In this document: in pieces, positions 18,375 to 27,757 of the stretch | How positions within the stretch are numbered: the stretch's first letter is position 1 | Layout: the number at the start of each line of letters is the position of its first letter | NCBI RefSeq assembly: GCF_014652395.1 | Contig: NZ_BMYS01000007.1 | Location: 537-64,536 of the forward strand | DNA length: 64,000 nucleotides | Reading direction: 5' to 3' | DNA from: Advenella faeciporci | Lineage (GTDB): Bacteria > Pseudomonadota > Gammaproteobacteria > Burkholderiales > Burkholderiaceae_B | Notes under the pieces: model-generated | The model's database searches: none | What the model was told of the DNA's origin: nothing | Seen by the model: the letters and a program-made list of their open reading frames with translations, nothing else | Program-made: the position numbers and the translations under genes

Positions 18375-18914
18375 ATGGCTCGTTTACAAGATTTGTATAA
18401 CAGCAAAATTGCTGGCGAATTGAAAGAAAAATTCAATTACAAAAGTGACATGGAAGTGCCTCGCATTACCAAAATCACTTTGAACATGGGCGTTTCCGAA
18501 GCAGTTGCAGACAAGAAAGTTATTGAACACGCTGTTTCCGACCTGACCAAAATTGCAGGACAAAAGCCTGTCGTAACCAAAACCCGCAAGGCGATTGCCG
18601 GTTTCAAGATTCGCGAAGACTACCCTATCGGTTGTATGGTTACTCTGCGTGGCAAACGCATGTATGAGTTCCTGGATCGTCTGGTTACCGTGGCCCTGCC
18701 ACGTGTACGTGACTTCCGCGGTATTTCCGGTCGTGCTTTCGATGGTCGTGGTAACTACAACGTTGGGGTTAAAGAGCAAATCATTTTCCCTGAAATTGAA
18801 TACGACAAAATTGATGCACTGCGTGGTCTGAATATCAGCATCATTACAACTGCTAAGACTGACGAAGAAGCGAAAGCGCTGCTCACAGCATTCAGCTTCC
18901 CGTTTCGTAACTAA
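18375..18914 (+). CDS. rplE: 50S ribosomal protein L5
   Basis: uL5, 179 residues, which carries 5S rRNA into the central protuberance. Conserved stretches include [29 protein letters not shown] and the C-terminal [17 protein letters not shown]. In E. coli S8 controls the spc operon at this position; whether that holds here was not assessed. Confidence 0.98.
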   Translation: MARLQDLYNSKIAGELKEKFNYKSDMEVPRITKITLNMGVSEAVADKKVIEHAVSDLTKIAGQKPVVTKTRKAIAGFKIREDYPIGCMVTLRGKRMYEFLDRLVTVALPRVRDFRGISGRAFDGRGNYNVGVKEQIIFPEIEYDKIDALRGLNISIITTAKTDEEAKALLTAFSFPFRN

Positions 18915-18925
18915 GGGGCGATGAC

Positions 18926-19231
18926 GTGGCAAAACTATCACTCATCAATCGCGACATCAAACGTGCAAAGCTGGTTGCCAAATACGCAGCCAAACGTGCC
19001 GAATTGACAGCGATCATTAACGATACATCTAAATCAGACGAAGAGCGCTATGTCGCCCGTCTGAAAGTACAACAATTACCTCGCAATGCAAATCCAACAC
19101 GCATGCGTAATCGTTGTGTAATTACTGGCCGTCCTCGTGGCGTGTTCAGCAAGTTTGGTTTGACTCGTCACAAACTGCGCGAAATGGCAATGCGCGGTGA
19201 AGTGCCTGGTATGACTAAAGCAAGCTGGTAG
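18926..19231 (+). CDS. rpsN: 30S ribosomal protein S14
   Basis: uS14, 101 residues, starting with GTG. This is the long, zinc-free form: the C-terminal half reads [19 protein letters not shown] without the two CxxC pairs of the short form. It binds the 16S rRNA head region. Confidence 0.97.
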   Translation: MAKLSLINRDIKRAKLVAKYAAKRAELTAIINDTSKSDEERYVARLKVQQLPRNANPTRMRNRCVITGRPRGVFSKFGLTRHKLREMAMRGEVPGMTKASW

Positions 19232-19241
19232 GAGAATATAA

Positions 19242-19637
19242 ATGAGCATGAGCGATCCAATCGCCGATATGTTGACGCGTATCCGTAACGCACAGCAAGT
19301 CGAGAAAGTTTCGGTATCTATGCCCTCCTCTAAGCTGAAAGCGGCTATTGCTGCTGTGCTGAAAGATGAAGGTTATATCGAAAACTTCGAAATCAAAGGT
19401 GAAAAAACCAAGCCCGAGCTTGAGATTTCACTGAAATACTATGCAGGTCGTCCCGTGATCGAGCGCATTGACCGCGTTTCACGTCCTGGCTTGCGTATCT
19501 ACAAAGGCCGTGGTTCCATCCCTCAGGTGATGAACGGTCTGGGTGTGGCAATCGTTTCAACTTCGCGCGGTGTAATGACAGACCGTAAAGCACGCTCAGA
19601 AGGCGTGGGTGGCGAAGTTCTGTGTTATGTGGCATAA
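19242..19637 (+). CDS. rpsH: 30S ribosomal protein S8
   Basis: uS8, 131 residues, a primary 16S rRNA binder of the central domain and, in E. coli, the repressor of the spc operon. Opens [18 protein letters not shown] and ends with the conserved [19 protein letters not shown] segment. Confidence 0.98.
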   Translation: MSMSDPIADMLTRIRNAQQVEKVSVSMPSSKLKAAIAAVLKDEGYIENFEIKGEKTKPELEISLKYYAGRPVIERIDRVSRPGLRIYKGRGSIPQVMNGLGVAIVSTSRGVMTDRKARSEGVGGEVLCYVA

Positions 19638-19647
19638 GGAGAATTCA

Positions 19648-20181
19648 ATGTCACGTATAGCAAAATATCCAGTTATTGTACCTAATGGTGTGGAAGTTAA
19701 AATTGCTCCCAACAACATCAACGTGAAAGGTCCCCTGGGCGAAATGAACCAGGAACTGAGTGGCGATGTAGCCATTACGCTTGATGACGGCAAATTGTCT
19801 TTCGCAGTCACTAACGAATCACGCCATGCCAAAGCTATGTCAGGTACATTGCGTGCCCTGGTAAACAATATGGTTACCGGTGTTAGCAAAGGTTTTGAGC
19901 GTCGTCTGAATCTGATCGGTGTGGGTTTCCGCGCACAGGTTCAGGGAAATGCGCTGAAAATGGATCTTGGCTTCTCTCATGATGTCATCCATCCGCTGCC
20001 AGAAGGCGTAAAAGCCGAATGTCCAAGCCAGACAGAAATCGTTCTGAAAGGTTACGACAAACAGGTGGTAGGACAGGTTGCTGCTAAAATCCGCGGTTAT
20101 CGTCCGCCAGAGCCTTACAAAGGCAAAGGTGTTCGTTATGCGGGTGAGCAGGTTATCATCAAAGAAGTTAAGAAGAAATAA
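19648..20181 (+). CDS. rplF: 50S ribosomal protein L6
   Basis: uL6, 177 residues, near the factor-binding site of the 50S subunit. The start MSRIAKYPV at 19648 follows an AAGGAG ribosome binding site; the longer frame from 19609 overlaps rpsH and is not conserved. The C-terminal motif [13 protein letters not shown] is typical. Confidence 0.98.
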   Translation: MSRIAKYPVIVPNGVEVKIAPNNINVKGPLGEMNQELSGDVAITLDDGKLSFAVTNESRHAKAMSGTLRALVNNMVTGVSKGFERRLNLIGVGFRAQVQGNALKMDLGFSHDVIHPLPEGVKAECPSQTEIVLKGYDKQVVGQVAAKIRGYRPPEPYKGKGVRYAGEQVIIKEVKKK

Positions 20182-20202
20182 TAGCGCAGGCAAGGATAAA
20201 TC

Positions 20203-20568
20203 ATGGACAAGAAAGTATCCCGTTTGCGTCGTGCAGTGGCTACACGCCGGAAGATTTCAGAGTTGCGTATTCATCGCTTATCTGTATATCGTTCCAATCT
20301 GCACATTTACGCGAACGTTATTTCGCCAGAAGGCGACAAAGTGTTATTCAGCGCATCTACTCTTGAAGCAGAGGTTCGTAAAGAACTGGCTGATGGCAAA
20401 AAGAATGGCGGCAATGTCGAGGCAGCAGTTATCGTAGGTAAACGTGTTGCCGAGAAAGCCAAAGCCGCAGGTATCGAATCGGTCGCATTTGACCGTTCGG
20501 GTTTCCGTTATCATGGCCGTGTTAAAGCGTTGGCAGAAGCTGCGCGTGAAGCCGGTCTCAAGTTCTAA
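20203..20568 (+). CDS. rplR: 50S ribosomal protein L18
   Basis: uL18, 121 residues, binds 5S rRNA together with L5. The basic N-terminus and [13 protein letters not shown] segment, plus the C-terminal [26 protein letters not shown] pattern, identify it (quoted in part: [15 protein letters not shown]). Confidence 0.97.
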   Translation: MDKKVSRLRRAVATRRKISELRIHRLSVYRSNLHIYANVISPEGDKVLFSASTLEAEVRKELADGKKNGGNVEAAVIVGKRVAEKAKAAGIESVAFDRSGFRYHGRVKALAEAAREAGLKF

Positions 20569-20583
20569 GCGAGGAATTGTCAA

Positions 20584-21105
20584 ATGGCTAAAGCACAAGG
20601 CAAAAACGCCCCTGAACAAGAACGCGATGACGGTTTTCGTGAAAAAATGATCGCGGTCAACCGCGTCAGCAAAGTGGTCAAGGGTGGTCGCACCATGAGC
20701 TTTGCAGCGTTAACCGTGGTTGGAGATGGCGATGGTCGCATCGGCATGGGCAAAGGCAAAGCACGTGAAGTGCCGGTAGCCGTTCAGAAAGCAATGGAAC
20801 AGGCCCGTCGTGGCATGGTCAAGATTGCCCTGAACAATGGCACCCTGCATCACACTGTAGTAGGTAAGCACGGTGCATCCACCGTTCTGATCTCTCCAGC
20901 TGCAGAAGGTACTGGCGTTATCGCCGGTGGCCCAATGCGTGCAATTTTCGAAGTAATGGGTGTACGTAACGTGGTTGCAAAAAGCTTGGGTTCAAGCAAT
21001 CCATACAACCTGGTACGCGCAACCTTGAACGGTTTGAACGCATGTTTGACGCCATCTGAAGTGGCTGCCAAACGCGGTAAATCCGTTGAAGAAATTCTGG
21101 GGTAA
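20584..21105 (+). CDS. rpsE: 30S ribosomal protein S5
   Basis: uS5, 173 residues, involved in decoding accuracy. The double-stranded RNA-binding part reads [20 protein letters not shown] and the mRNA-entry loop region [18 protein letters not shown] is intact. Confidence 0.98.
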   Translation: MAKAQGKNAPEQERDDGFREKMIAVNRVSKVVKGGRTMSFAALTVVGDGDGRIGMGKGKAREVPVAVQKAMEQARRGMVKIALNNGTLHHTVVGKHGASTVLISPAAEGTGVIAGGPMRAIFEVMGVRNVVAKSLGSSNPYNLVRATLNGLNACLTPSEVAAKRGKSVEEILG

Positions 21106-21108
21106 ATC

Positions 21109-21297
21109 ATGGCACAGAATAAACAAATTAAAGTAACACTGGTTCGCTCTGTCATTGGCACCAAACGCGATCACCGCGACACCGTTCGTGGTCTGGGTTT
21201 GGGTAAAGTGAACAGCAGCCGTGTGTTGCTTGATACGCCCGAAGTTCGTGGGATGATCCGCAAAGTGGATTATCTCGTGTCAGTATCAGAAGCCTAA
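21109..21297 (+). CDS. rpmD: 50S ribosomal protein L30
   Basis: uL30, 62 residues, small single-domain protein. It opens [18 protein letters not shown] and contains [11 protein letters not shown], both typical. Only 3 bp separate it from rpsE. Confidence 0.97.
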   Translation: MAQNKQIKVTLVRSVIGTKRDHRDTVRGLGLGKVNSSRVLLDTPEVRGMIRKVDYLVSVSEA

Positions 21298-21307
21298 AGG
21301 AACAGAG

Positions 21308-21748
21308 ATGTCTGAAATGCAACTCAATACGTTAGCTCCTGCTGCTGGTAGCAAGCATGCCAAACGTCGCGTTGGACGCGGCATTGGTTCTGGCTTGGGT
21401 AAAACAGCAGGTCGTGGTCATAAAGGTCAGAAATCACGTTCAGGCGGCTTCCATAAAGTCGGCTTCGAGGGTGGTCAGATGCCTTTGCAACGTCGTTTGC
21501 CAAAACGCGGCTTCACTCCACTGGGTCGGCATTTGCACGCAGAAGTGCGTTTGTCTGATTTGCAGAAAATTGAAGCTGATGTCATCGACGTTCAGGTTTT
21601 AAAACAAGCTGGTGTTATTGGCCAAAGCGTTCGTTACGCCAAGGTCATCCTGTCAGGTGAATTGTCACGCAAAGTGTCTCTGAATGGCCTGACCGCCACT
21701 GCAGGTGCACGCGCAGCAATTGAAGCCGCTGGCGGTTCACTCGCTTAA
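21308..21748 (+). CDS. rplO: 50S ribosomal protein L15
   Basis: uL15, 146 residues, a late-assembly protein. The glycine- and arginine-rich N-terminus ([20 protein letters not shown]) is diagnostic, and the C-terminal half carries the globular domain. Confidence 0.98.
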   Translation: MSEMQLNTLAPAAGSKHAKRRVGRGIGSGLGKTAGRGHKGQKSRSGGFHKVGFEGGQMPLQRRLPKRGFTPLGRHLHAEVRLSDLQKIEADVIDVQVLKQAGVIGQSVRYAKVILSGELSRKVSLNGLTATAGARAAIEAAGGSLA

Positions 21749-21760
21749 AAAGGGGTAAAA

Positions 21761-23095
21761 GTGGCTAAAGCGCAGGCAGCAGGTAAAGCAGGTAGCGGTA
21801 AAAAATACGGCGACCTTAAACAGCGACTTGTGTTCCTGATTCTTGCTCTGGTTGTGTACCGTTTCGGTACACATATTCCTGTCCCTGGCATCAACCCTGG
21901 TGCCATGCAGGATCTGTTTAATACACAGTCAGACGGGATTCTGGGTCTTTTTAACATGTTTTCCGGTGGTGCCCTCGAGCGCTTTTCTGTCTTTGCATTG
22001 GGTATCATGCCGTATATTTCGGCATCGATCATCATGCAGCTGGTGACAGCGGTCGTGCCATCCCTGGAAGCCTTGAAAAAAGAGGGTGAATCGGGTCGTC
22101 GCAAGATTACCCAGTACACCCGCTATTTCACTGTTGTATTAGCGTTGGTACAGTCATTTGGTATTGCAGCAACTTTGCAGGCACAACCCAATCTGGTAAT
22201 CACCCCGGGAGCGATGTTTGTCTTCACGACGGTGGTTACCCTTGTAACGGGTACCATGTTTGTAATGTGGCTGGGTGAGCAAATCACCGAACGTGGTTTA
22301 GGTAACGGTATCTCAATCCTGATTTTTGCAGGTATTGTGGCCGGTTTGCCTACTGCACTGGCAAGCATGTTTGAACTTGTTAGCCAGAATCAGATCGGAA
22401 CGGTTGCAGCGTTGTTCATTTTTGCGCTGGTCGTGGCGATAACCGCATTGGTCGTATTTGTTGAGCGTGGTCAGCGCCGCATTACCGTGAACTATGCCAA
22501 ACGTCAGGTTGGAAATAAAATTTATGGTGGACAAAGTTCTCACTTGCCACTGAAGTTGAATATGGCGGGTGTTATTCCTCCCATTTTTGCTTCGTCAATT
22601 ATTTTGTTTCCGGCCACGATCGCGAATTGGTTTTCAAGTGCAGGCCAAGTTCGTTGGCTAAGTGATATATCAGCTGCTTTGCAGCCTGGTCAACCGCTTT
22701 ATGTCACTGTATTTACTGCTTTGATTATATTTTTCTGTTTTTTCTATACGGCTCTTGTTTTCAACAGTCGTGAAACAGCAGATAACCTGAAGAAAAGTGG
22801 TGCATTTGTACCGGGTATTCGTCCAGGTCAGCAAACAGCAAAATATATTGACAAAATATTAATGCGTTTAACGCTGGTGGGCGCCATTTACATCACGCTG
22901 GTGTGTCTGGTTCCTGAATTCCTGAGGATGCAATGGCAGAATGTACCGTTTTATCTGGGTGGCACCTCACTGTTAATTATTGTGGTGGTGACCATGGATT
23001 TTATGGCCCAGGTTCAGGCCTACATGATGTCGCACCAATATGATTCGTTACTCAAGAAAACCAGTTTCAAGGGTACGAATTTACCAATGAGATAA
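21761..23095 (+). CDS. secY: Protein translocase subunit SecY
   Basis: Core pore of the Sec translocon in the inner membrane, 444 residues with ten helices. It begins with GTG behind AAAGGGGT. Conserved parts are [11 protein letters not shown] in the first periplasmic turn, the plug/helix 2 segment, [20 protein letters not shown], and the cytoplasmic loop [23 protein letters not shown]. It lies 12 bp after rplO, as in most proteobacteria. Confidence 0.98.
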   Translation: MAKAQAAGKAGSGKKYGDLKQRLVFLILALVVYRFGTHIPVPGINPGAMQDLFNTQSDGILGLFNMFSGGALERFSVFALGIMPYISASIIMQLVTAVVPSLEALKKEGESGRRKITQYTRYFTVVLALVQSFGIAATLQAQPNLVITPGAMFVFTTVVTLVTGTMFVMWLGEQITERGLGNGISILIFAGIVAGLPTALASMFELVSQNQIGTVAALFIFALVVAITALVVFVERGQRRITVNYAKRQVGNKIYGGQSSHLPLKLNMAGVIPPIFASSIILFPATIANWFSSAGQVRWLSDISAALQPGQPLYVTVFTALIIFFCFFYTALVFNSRETADNLKKSGAFVPGIRPGQQTAKYIDKILMRLTLVGAIYITLVCLVPEFLRMQWQNVPFYLGGTSLLIIVVVTMDFMAQVQAYMMSHQYDSLLKKTSFKGTNLPMR

Positions 23096-23100
23096 TCATT

Positions 23101-23319
23101 ATGGCTAAGGACGACGTCATACAAATGCAGGGAGAGGTTATAGAAAACCTCCCCAACGCAACTTTTCGCATTAAACTGGAAAATGGCCATATGGTTTTAG
23201 GCTATATCTCTGGCAAAATGCGTATGCACTATATTCGGATTCTTCCGGGTGACAAGGTGACTGTGGAATTAACCCCATACGATCTTTCACGCGCCAGAAT
23301 CGTATTCCGCTCTAAATAA
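23101..23319 (+). CDS. infA: Translation initiation factor IF-1
   Basis: IF-1, 72 residues, one OB-fold that blocks the ribosomal A site during initiation. The sequence [20 protein letters not shown] and the tail [10 protein letters not shown] match. It sits between secY and rpmJ, as is common in beta- and Gram-positive bacteria but not in E. coli. Confidence 0.97.
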   Translation: MAKDDVIQMQGEVIENLPNATFRIKLENGHMVLGYISGKMRMHYIRILPGDKVTVELTPYDLSRARIVFRSK

Positions 23320-23343
23320 GCTGGAACAATTAGGAGTCAACCA

Positions 23344-23457
23344 ATGAAGGTAATGGCATCGGTTAAAAAGATCTGCCGTAATTGCAAGATCATTAAACGT
23401 CACGGAGTTGTACGAGTAATTTGTACAGATCCGCGTCACAAGCAACGCCAGGGTTAA
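23344..23457 (+). CDS. rpmJ: 50S ribosomal protein L36
   Basis: bL36, 37 residues, below the size of ordinary reading-frame listings. It has the zinc ribbon pattern C-x2-C (ICRNCK), a third cysteine in [13 protein letters not shown] and a histidine, so it is the zinc-binding form. An AGGAG ribosome binding site precedes the ATG at 23344. It is followed 32 bp later by rpsM. Confidence 0.97.
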   Translation: MKVMASVKKICRNCKIIKRHGVVRVICTDPRHKQRQG

Positions 23458-23489
23458 TCCCTGCGTTAACGACTTAACGAGGAACAGTC

Positions 23490-23855
23490 ATGGCCCGTAT
23501 CGCAGGCATCAACATTCCGCCGCATCAACATGCAGAAATCGGTCTAACCGCTATTTTTGGTATTGGACGCACCCGCTCTCGTCAGATTTGCGAAGCATCA
23601 GGTGTACCATTCGATAAAAAAGTCAAAGACCTGACAGATGCAGAACTCGAGAAAATTCGTGAACAGGTAGGTACGTTCACAGTCGAGGGTGATTTGCGAC
23701 GTGAAGTACAACTTTCGATTAAACGCTTAATCGATTTGGGAACTTATCGTGGCATGCGCCACAGACGTGGACTGCCCGTCCGTGGTCAGCGCACTCGTAC
23801 GAATGCGCGTACCCGTAAAGGACCGCGTCGTGCAGCTCAATCACTGAAGAAATAA
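23490..23855 (+). CDS. rpsM: 30S ribosomal protein S13
   Basis: uS13, 121 residues, contacts the P-site tRNA and the 50S subunit. It opens [22 protein letters not shown] and ends with the basic [20 protein letters not shown] tail. Confidence 0.98.
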   Translation: MARIAGINIPPHQHAEIGLTAIFGIGRTRSRQICEASGVPFDKKVKDLTDAELEKIREQVGTFTVEGDLRREVQLSIKRLIDLGTYRGMRHRRGLPVRGQRTRTNARTRKGPRRAAQSLKK

Positions 23856-23870
23856 TCGGGGTAGGTTATT

Positions 23871-24269
23871 ATGGCGAAAGCTTCTAGCGGCGCAAATCGC
23901 GCACGCAAAAAAATTAAAAAGGTTGTATCGGACGGCATTGCGCACGTTCATGCATCTTTTAACAACACAATCATCACAATTACTGACCGTCAAGGCAATG
24001 CCTTGTCATGGGCGACGTCGGGTGGCGCGGGCTTTAAAGGCTCACGTAAATCGACGCCTTTTGCAGCGCAGGTTGCAGCCGAGTCAGCGGGACGTGTAGC
24101 ATTGGAATTTGGTATCAAAACACTTGAAGTCCGCATCAAGGGACCCGGTCCTGGCCGTGAGTCTTCAGTGCGTGCATTGAATGCGCTGGGTATCAAAATT
24201 TCAAGTATCTCTGATATCACGCCAGTTCCGCATAACGGTTGCCGCCCTCCTAAACGCCGCCGTATCTAA
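23871..24269 (+). CDS. rpsK: 30S ribosomal protein S11
   Basis: uS11, 132 residues, in the platform of the small subunit. Segments [20 protein letters not shown] and the C-terminal [17 protein letters not shown] are diagnostic. Confidence 0.98.
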   Translation: MAKASSGANRARKKIKKVVSDGIAHVHASFNNTIITITDRQGNALSWATSGGAGFKGSRKSTPFAAQVAAESAGRVALEFGIKTLEVRIKGPGPGRESSVRALNALGIKISSISDITPVPHNGCRPPKRRRI

Positions 24270-24286
24270 TATATTAAGGGAACATA

Positions 24287-24910
24287 ATGGCACGATATAC
24301 TGGACCAAAATGTAAACTTTCACGTCGTGAAGGTATTGATTTATTTCTGAAGAGTGCACGTCGCTCTTTGGATTCCAAATGTAAACTGGATTCCAAACCA
24401 GGTCAGCACGGTCGCACTTCCGGTGCCCGTACTTCCGATTACGGTTTGCAGTTGCGCGAGAAACAAAAACTCAAACGTATGTACGGCGTACTTGAAAAAC
24501 AGTTCCGTAAATACTTTGCTGAAGCTGAGCGTCGCCGTGGTAACACAGGCGAGACCCTGATTCAGTTGTTGGAATCGCGCCTTGATAACGTGGTATACCG
24601 CATGGGTTTTGGCTCTACACGCGCCGAAGCACGTCAGCTGGTTAGCCACGGAGCTATTGAACTGAACGGCCACAAAGCCGATATTCCTTCAATGCTGATC
24701 AAAAGCGGAGACATCATTTCCGTACGTGAAAAGTCCAAAGGTCAGGCTCGTATTAAAGAGTCTTTGGATCTGGCAACCGGTAATGGTCTGCCACAATGGG
24801 TTGAAGTTGATGTTGCCAAATTAAGCGGCACATTCAAACAAGCCCCTGATCGTGCAGATGTTGCGCGTGATATTAATGAATCAATGGTTGTTGAATTGTA
24901 TTCTCGTTAA
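24287..24910 (+). CDS. rpsD: 30S ribosomal protein S4
   Basis: uS4, 207 residues, primary 16S rRNA binder and, in E. coli, translational repressor of the alpha operon. The S4 RNA-binding domain reads [14 protein letters not shown] followed by [15 protein letters not shown] strong terminator stands right after it, separating it from rpoA. Confidence 0.98.
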   Translation: MARYTGPKCKLSRREGIDLFLKSARRSLDSKCKLDSKPGQHGRTSGARTSDYGLQLREKQKLKRMYGVLEKQFRKYFAEAERRRGNTGETLIQLLESRLDNVVYRMGFGSTRAEARQLVSHGAIELNGHKADIPSMLIKSGDIISVREKSKGQARIKESLDLATGNGLPQWVEVDVAKLSGTFKQAPDRADVARDINESMVVELYSR

Positions 24911-24917
24911 TGTCGTG

Positions 24918-24953
24918 AAAAAGCAGAAAAGGTTTTGGCCTTTTCTGCTTTTT
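24918..24953 (+). terminator. Intrinsic terminator between rpsD and rpoA
   Basis: A perfect 15-bp stem (24918-24932 with 24939-24953), six-base loop and T-run begins 8 bases after the rpsD stop. It should end or strongly reduce transcription from the ribosomal genes before rpoA. Confidence 0.85.
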
Positions 24954-24980
24954 AGCTTCTACCCATGCTTGCGATGGCAA

Positions 24981-25011
24981 TTGCATGAAAATAATAAAAA
25001 TAAGTTATAAT
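24981..25011 (+). promoter_or_regulatory. Candidate promoter for rpoA-rplQ
   Basis: A perfect TATAAT at 25006-25011 with TTGCAT at 24981-24986. The 19-bp spacer is longer than optimal. Its position directly behind the rpsD terminator supports it. The leader to rpoA would be about 115 bases. Confidence 0.5.
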
Positions 25012-25132
25012 CTTCCGGTTCTCCAATAGGTTGATCTGCGTTTATGTTCGCAATCAGTCTGTTTTTTATACTTTTATCTTATCCATCAGCCTTATCGGTG
25101 TAACGAGCCGAGGGTATTGAAAAGGAAATGAA

Positions 25133-26116
25133 ATGTCTCAGGCTTTTCTTAAACCACGTTCCATTGACGTAACCCCTATTACCGATAACCACGCTAAAGT
25201 TGTCATGGAGCCGTTTGAGCGCGGTTTTGGCCATACTTTGGGCAATGCGCTACGCCGTATCCTGCTGTCTTCCATGACAGGCTACGCACCTACAGAAGTG
25301 CAAATTACCGGTGTCGTGCACGAGTATTCAACCCTGCCTGGCGTAGGTGAAGACGTGGTTGACATCCTGCTTAACCTGAAAGGTGTGGTATTCAAACTGC
25401 ACAACCGTGAAGAAGTAACGGTCACTTTGCGTAAAAGTGGTACAGGTCCTGTTCTGGCCAGCGACATTGAACTTCCCCATGATGTTGAAATCATCAATCC
25501 TGATCACGTTATTGCCAACCTTACCGAAAACGGCAAGCTTGAAATGCAGATCAAGGTAGAGCAGGGGCGTGGTTATGTGCCTGGTAATGTACGCGCCCTG
25601 GCAGATGATAAGGCACATACGATTGGCCGTATTATCCTGGACGCTTCTTACAGCCCCATCCGTCGTGTCAGCTATGCTGTTGAAAGCGCCCGTGTTGAAC
25701 AGCGTACCGACCTTGACAAACTGATTCTCGATATCGAAACAGATGGTGTGATTACACCTGAAGAGGCCGTACGTCAGGCTGCCCGTATCCTGATGGACCA
25801 GATTTCCGTGTTTGCCGCCCTTGAAGGCGCAACAGAAACCTACGAAACACCGGTACGTGGTGCACCACAAATTGATCCTGTTCTGCTGCGTCCTGTTGAT
25901 GATCTTGAGTTAACCGTGCGTTCGGCCAACTGCCTGAAAGCGGAAAACATTTACTACATCGGTGATCTGATCCAGCGCACCGAAAATGAATTGCTGAAAA
26001 CACCCAACCTGGGTCGCAAATCATTGAATGAAATCAAAGAAGTATTGGCCGCACGCGGCCTTACACTGGGCATGAAACTTGAAAACTGGCCACCACTTGG
26101 CCTGGAACGCCCATAA
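25133..26116 (+). CDS. rpoA: RNA polymerase alpha subunit
   Basis: Alpha subunit of RNA polymerase, 327 residues. The N-terminal dimerisation domain includes [20 protein letters not shown]. The C-terminal domain that contacts UP elements and activators includes [20 protein letters not shown] and [19 protein letters not shown] ribosome binding site AAAAGGAAA precedes the ATG. It is set off from the preceding ribosomal genes by a terminator and has its own promoter candidate. Confidence 0.98.
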   Translation: MSQAFLKPRSIDVTPITDNHAKVVMEPFERGFGHTLGNALRRILLSSMTGYAPTEVQITGVVHEYSTLPGVGEDVVDILLNLKGVVFKLHNREEVTVTLRKSGTGPVLASDIELPHDVEIINPDHVIANLTENGKLEMQIKVEQGRGYVPGNVRALADDKAHTIGRIILDASYSPIRRVSYAVESARVEQRTDLDKLILDIETDGVITPEEAVRQAARILMDQISVFAALEGATETYETPVRGAPQIDPVLLRPVDDLELTVRSANCLKAENIYYIGDLIQRTENELLKTPNLGRKSLNEIKEVLAARGLTLGMKLENWPPLGLERP

Positions 26117-26129
26117 AGCCAAGCATTTG

Positions 26130-26160
26130 TTGCCAGCCGGTTTTTAAATCCGGCTGGCAA
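26130..26160 (+). terminator. Hairpin between rpoA and rplQ
   Basis: An 11-bp perfect stem, TTGCCAGCCGG at 26130-26140 with 26150-26160, lies 14 bases past the rpoA stop. No T-run follows, so it is more likely an attenuator or an mRNA processing/stability element than a full terminator. The rpoA-rplQ gap of 158 bp is longer than others in the block. Confidence 0.5.
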
Positions 26161-26274
26161 TATTTAATCAACCGGACCGCCGTCTTTGGTAATCATTTCA
26201 AGAACGGATAGAAGAGCTGGATTAACCGGATGATCAGCCGATCATCTTAAATTTAGATTCATAGGAAATATATC

Positions 26275-26664
26275 ATGCGTCATCGCAGTGGTTTACGTAA
26301 ATTAAATCGTACTAGCAGCCATCGTCTGGCTATGTTCCGCAACATGTCTGTATCCCTGATCCAGCACGAAGCGATTAAAACAACATTGCCTAAAGCTAAA
26401 GAGCTGCGCCGTGTCATCGAACCCCTGATCACCTTAGCCAAAGAGCCAACCCTGGCCAATAAACGCCTGGCATTTGCCCGTTTGCGCGATCGTGATGCTG
26501 TAGTTAAACTGTTTGCTGAAATCGGTCCCCGTTTCCAGGAGCGTAATGGTGGTTACACCCGCATCCTTAAAATGGGTTTCCGTCAAGGCGACAATGCACC
26601 TATGGCTTTCATGGAATTGGTTGACCGTCCAGAAGTTGCTGACGAAGTTGTTGACGCCGAGTAA
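26275..26664 (+). CDS. rplQ: 50S ribosomal protein L17
   Basis: bL17, 129 residues, near the exit tunnel. The start [20 protein letters not shown] is diagnostic. Last gene of the block. Confidence 0.98.
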   Translation: MRHRSGLRKLNRTSSHRLAMFRNMSVSLIQHEAIKTTLPKAKELRRVIEPLITLAKEPTLANKRLAFARLRDRDAVVKLFAEIGPRFQERNGGYTRILKMGFRQGDNAPMAFMELVDRPEVADEVVDAE

Positions 26665-26692
26665 TTGAGCAATCAATCATTCAGGTATCAGG

Positions 26693-26720
26693 AAAAGCAC
26701 CCTTAGAGGGTGCTTTTTTT
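26693..26720 (+). terminator. Intrinsic terminator of the ribosomal/rpoA block
   Basis: AAAAGCACCC at 26693-26702 pairs with 26708-26717 around a 5-base loop, followed by Ts to 26720. It lies 28 bases past the rplQ stop. Confidence 0.9.
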
Positions 26721-26879
26721 ACACCTGACTATGTCATGGTATGGTTATTACTTTATATTGGCTGAGCCGGGCCAACATGACACAATGTCCATAATGCGCG
26801 TAATATGATTGTGTGCCGGCTTGGTTGTTTTGTAATTGATAAGGGCAGGTTTCCTGCCATGGGCTGTGAAGGTGTGAAC

Positions 26880-27722
26880 ATGAAAATCGAATCGGTTGTG
26901 CTTGACCAATGGTATCCGGTAGCCACGGAAAACATGCCTGTTGCAGGCAAGGCTTACCATACGCAGTTACTGGGGCAGCCCATTGAATACGGATTGGACG
27001 AAAATGCCGCGTTTTATGCCATTCAGTGCAATACCCGGGTGCGGTTACCCGTATTCAGGCAGCATTATACTTATTGGGTCAGCCTGGGAAATCCGCCGGC
27101 CCTGTTTGATATTCCCGAATTTCACGAGGCTGAACGGCGTGTGCTGGCGACGGTGCCGGTATGCGTGCGTGCGTCCGGTTTGCGGGTCATCGAAAATTTC
27201 CTGGATATGGCGCATTTCCCGTTTGTTCATGAAGGGACGCTGGGTGAAATGCCGTATACGGCAGTCAAACCTTACCGTGTTGAGATTGAAAATGATGAAC
27301 TTTATGCACGGGACGGCGAGTTTTATCAACCCATGGCCGCCTTCAGTCATGAAGGGGGCATGAATATTGCGTATATTTACCGGGTATGCAGCCCGTTTAG
27401 TGCCTTATTGTATAAAACCTGCCCCTTGCAGCCGGCCAAAAAAGACCTTGTATGTCTTTTTGTCCAGCCCTGCGATGAAGACCGCAGTATTGTTCATATG
27501 CCCATGGCTTACCTTGATGACAGCGCCAGCCTTGAAGATCTGCGTTTGTTTCGGCAAAGCATTCTTGGCCAGGATCTTGCCATCTTGAATAATCAGGTGC
27601 CGCGTAAGCTTCCCCTGCTTTCCGATCTTGAAATTTCAACCGGTGCAGATGCCTCTTCGCTTGCGTATCGACACTGGCTAAGTGAAAAAGGCGTTTCCTA
27701 TGGAACCTTTCAGAATCCCTGA
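26880..27722 (+). CDS. Rieske-oxygenase-like catalytic subunit lacking the Rieske cluster ligands
   Basis: A 280-residue protein resembling the alpha subunit of VanA-type Rieske oxygenases. The mononuclear-iron motif is intact at residues 105-117 (ENFLDMAHFPFVH): bridging Asp109, ligands His112 and His117. A late QDLAILNNQ near residue 245 fits the region of the third, carboxylate ligand. The N-terminus keeps the usual frame (WYPVA, LLGQPIEY, then YWVSLGNPP) but the CxH and CxxH ligands of the 2Fe-2S cluster are absent; about 50 residues seem cut out. Start chosen at 26880 with GAAGGTG upstream. The next gene supplies a Rieske domain fused to a reductase. Probably a hydroxylase or demethylase subunit; substrate unknown. 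A decayed gene is less likely because the frame and iron motif are intact. Confidence 0.75.
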   Translation: MKIESVVLDQWYPVATENMPVAGKAYHTQLLGQPIEYGLDENAAFYAIQCNTRVRLPVFRQHYTYWVSLGNPPALFDIPEFHEAERRVLATVPVCVRASGLRVIENFLDMAHFPFVHEGTLGEMPYTAVKPYRVEIENDELYARDGEFYQPMAAFSHEGGMNIAYIYRVCSPFSALLYKTCPLQPAKKDLVCLFVQPCDEDRSIVHMPMAYLDDSASLEDLRLFRQSILGQDLAILNNQVPRKLPLLSDLEISTGADASSLAYRHWLSEKGVSYGTFQNP

Positions 27723-27757
27723 AATACAGTCTGTCTTAATGCTGATAAGAGTTGAAT

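Noticed and set aside
18384-18941. Minus-strand open frame of 185 codons opposite rplE
   Set aside because: Lies entirely over a ribosomal protein gene and has no features of its own.
26880-27722. Idea that the missing Rieske ligands are due to a frameshift or assembly error
   Set aside because: The frame is continuous from a reasonable start to stop, the flanking family segments join smoothly, and no CxH or CxxH motif appears in other frames of this stretch. Strain-level decay cannot be excluded.
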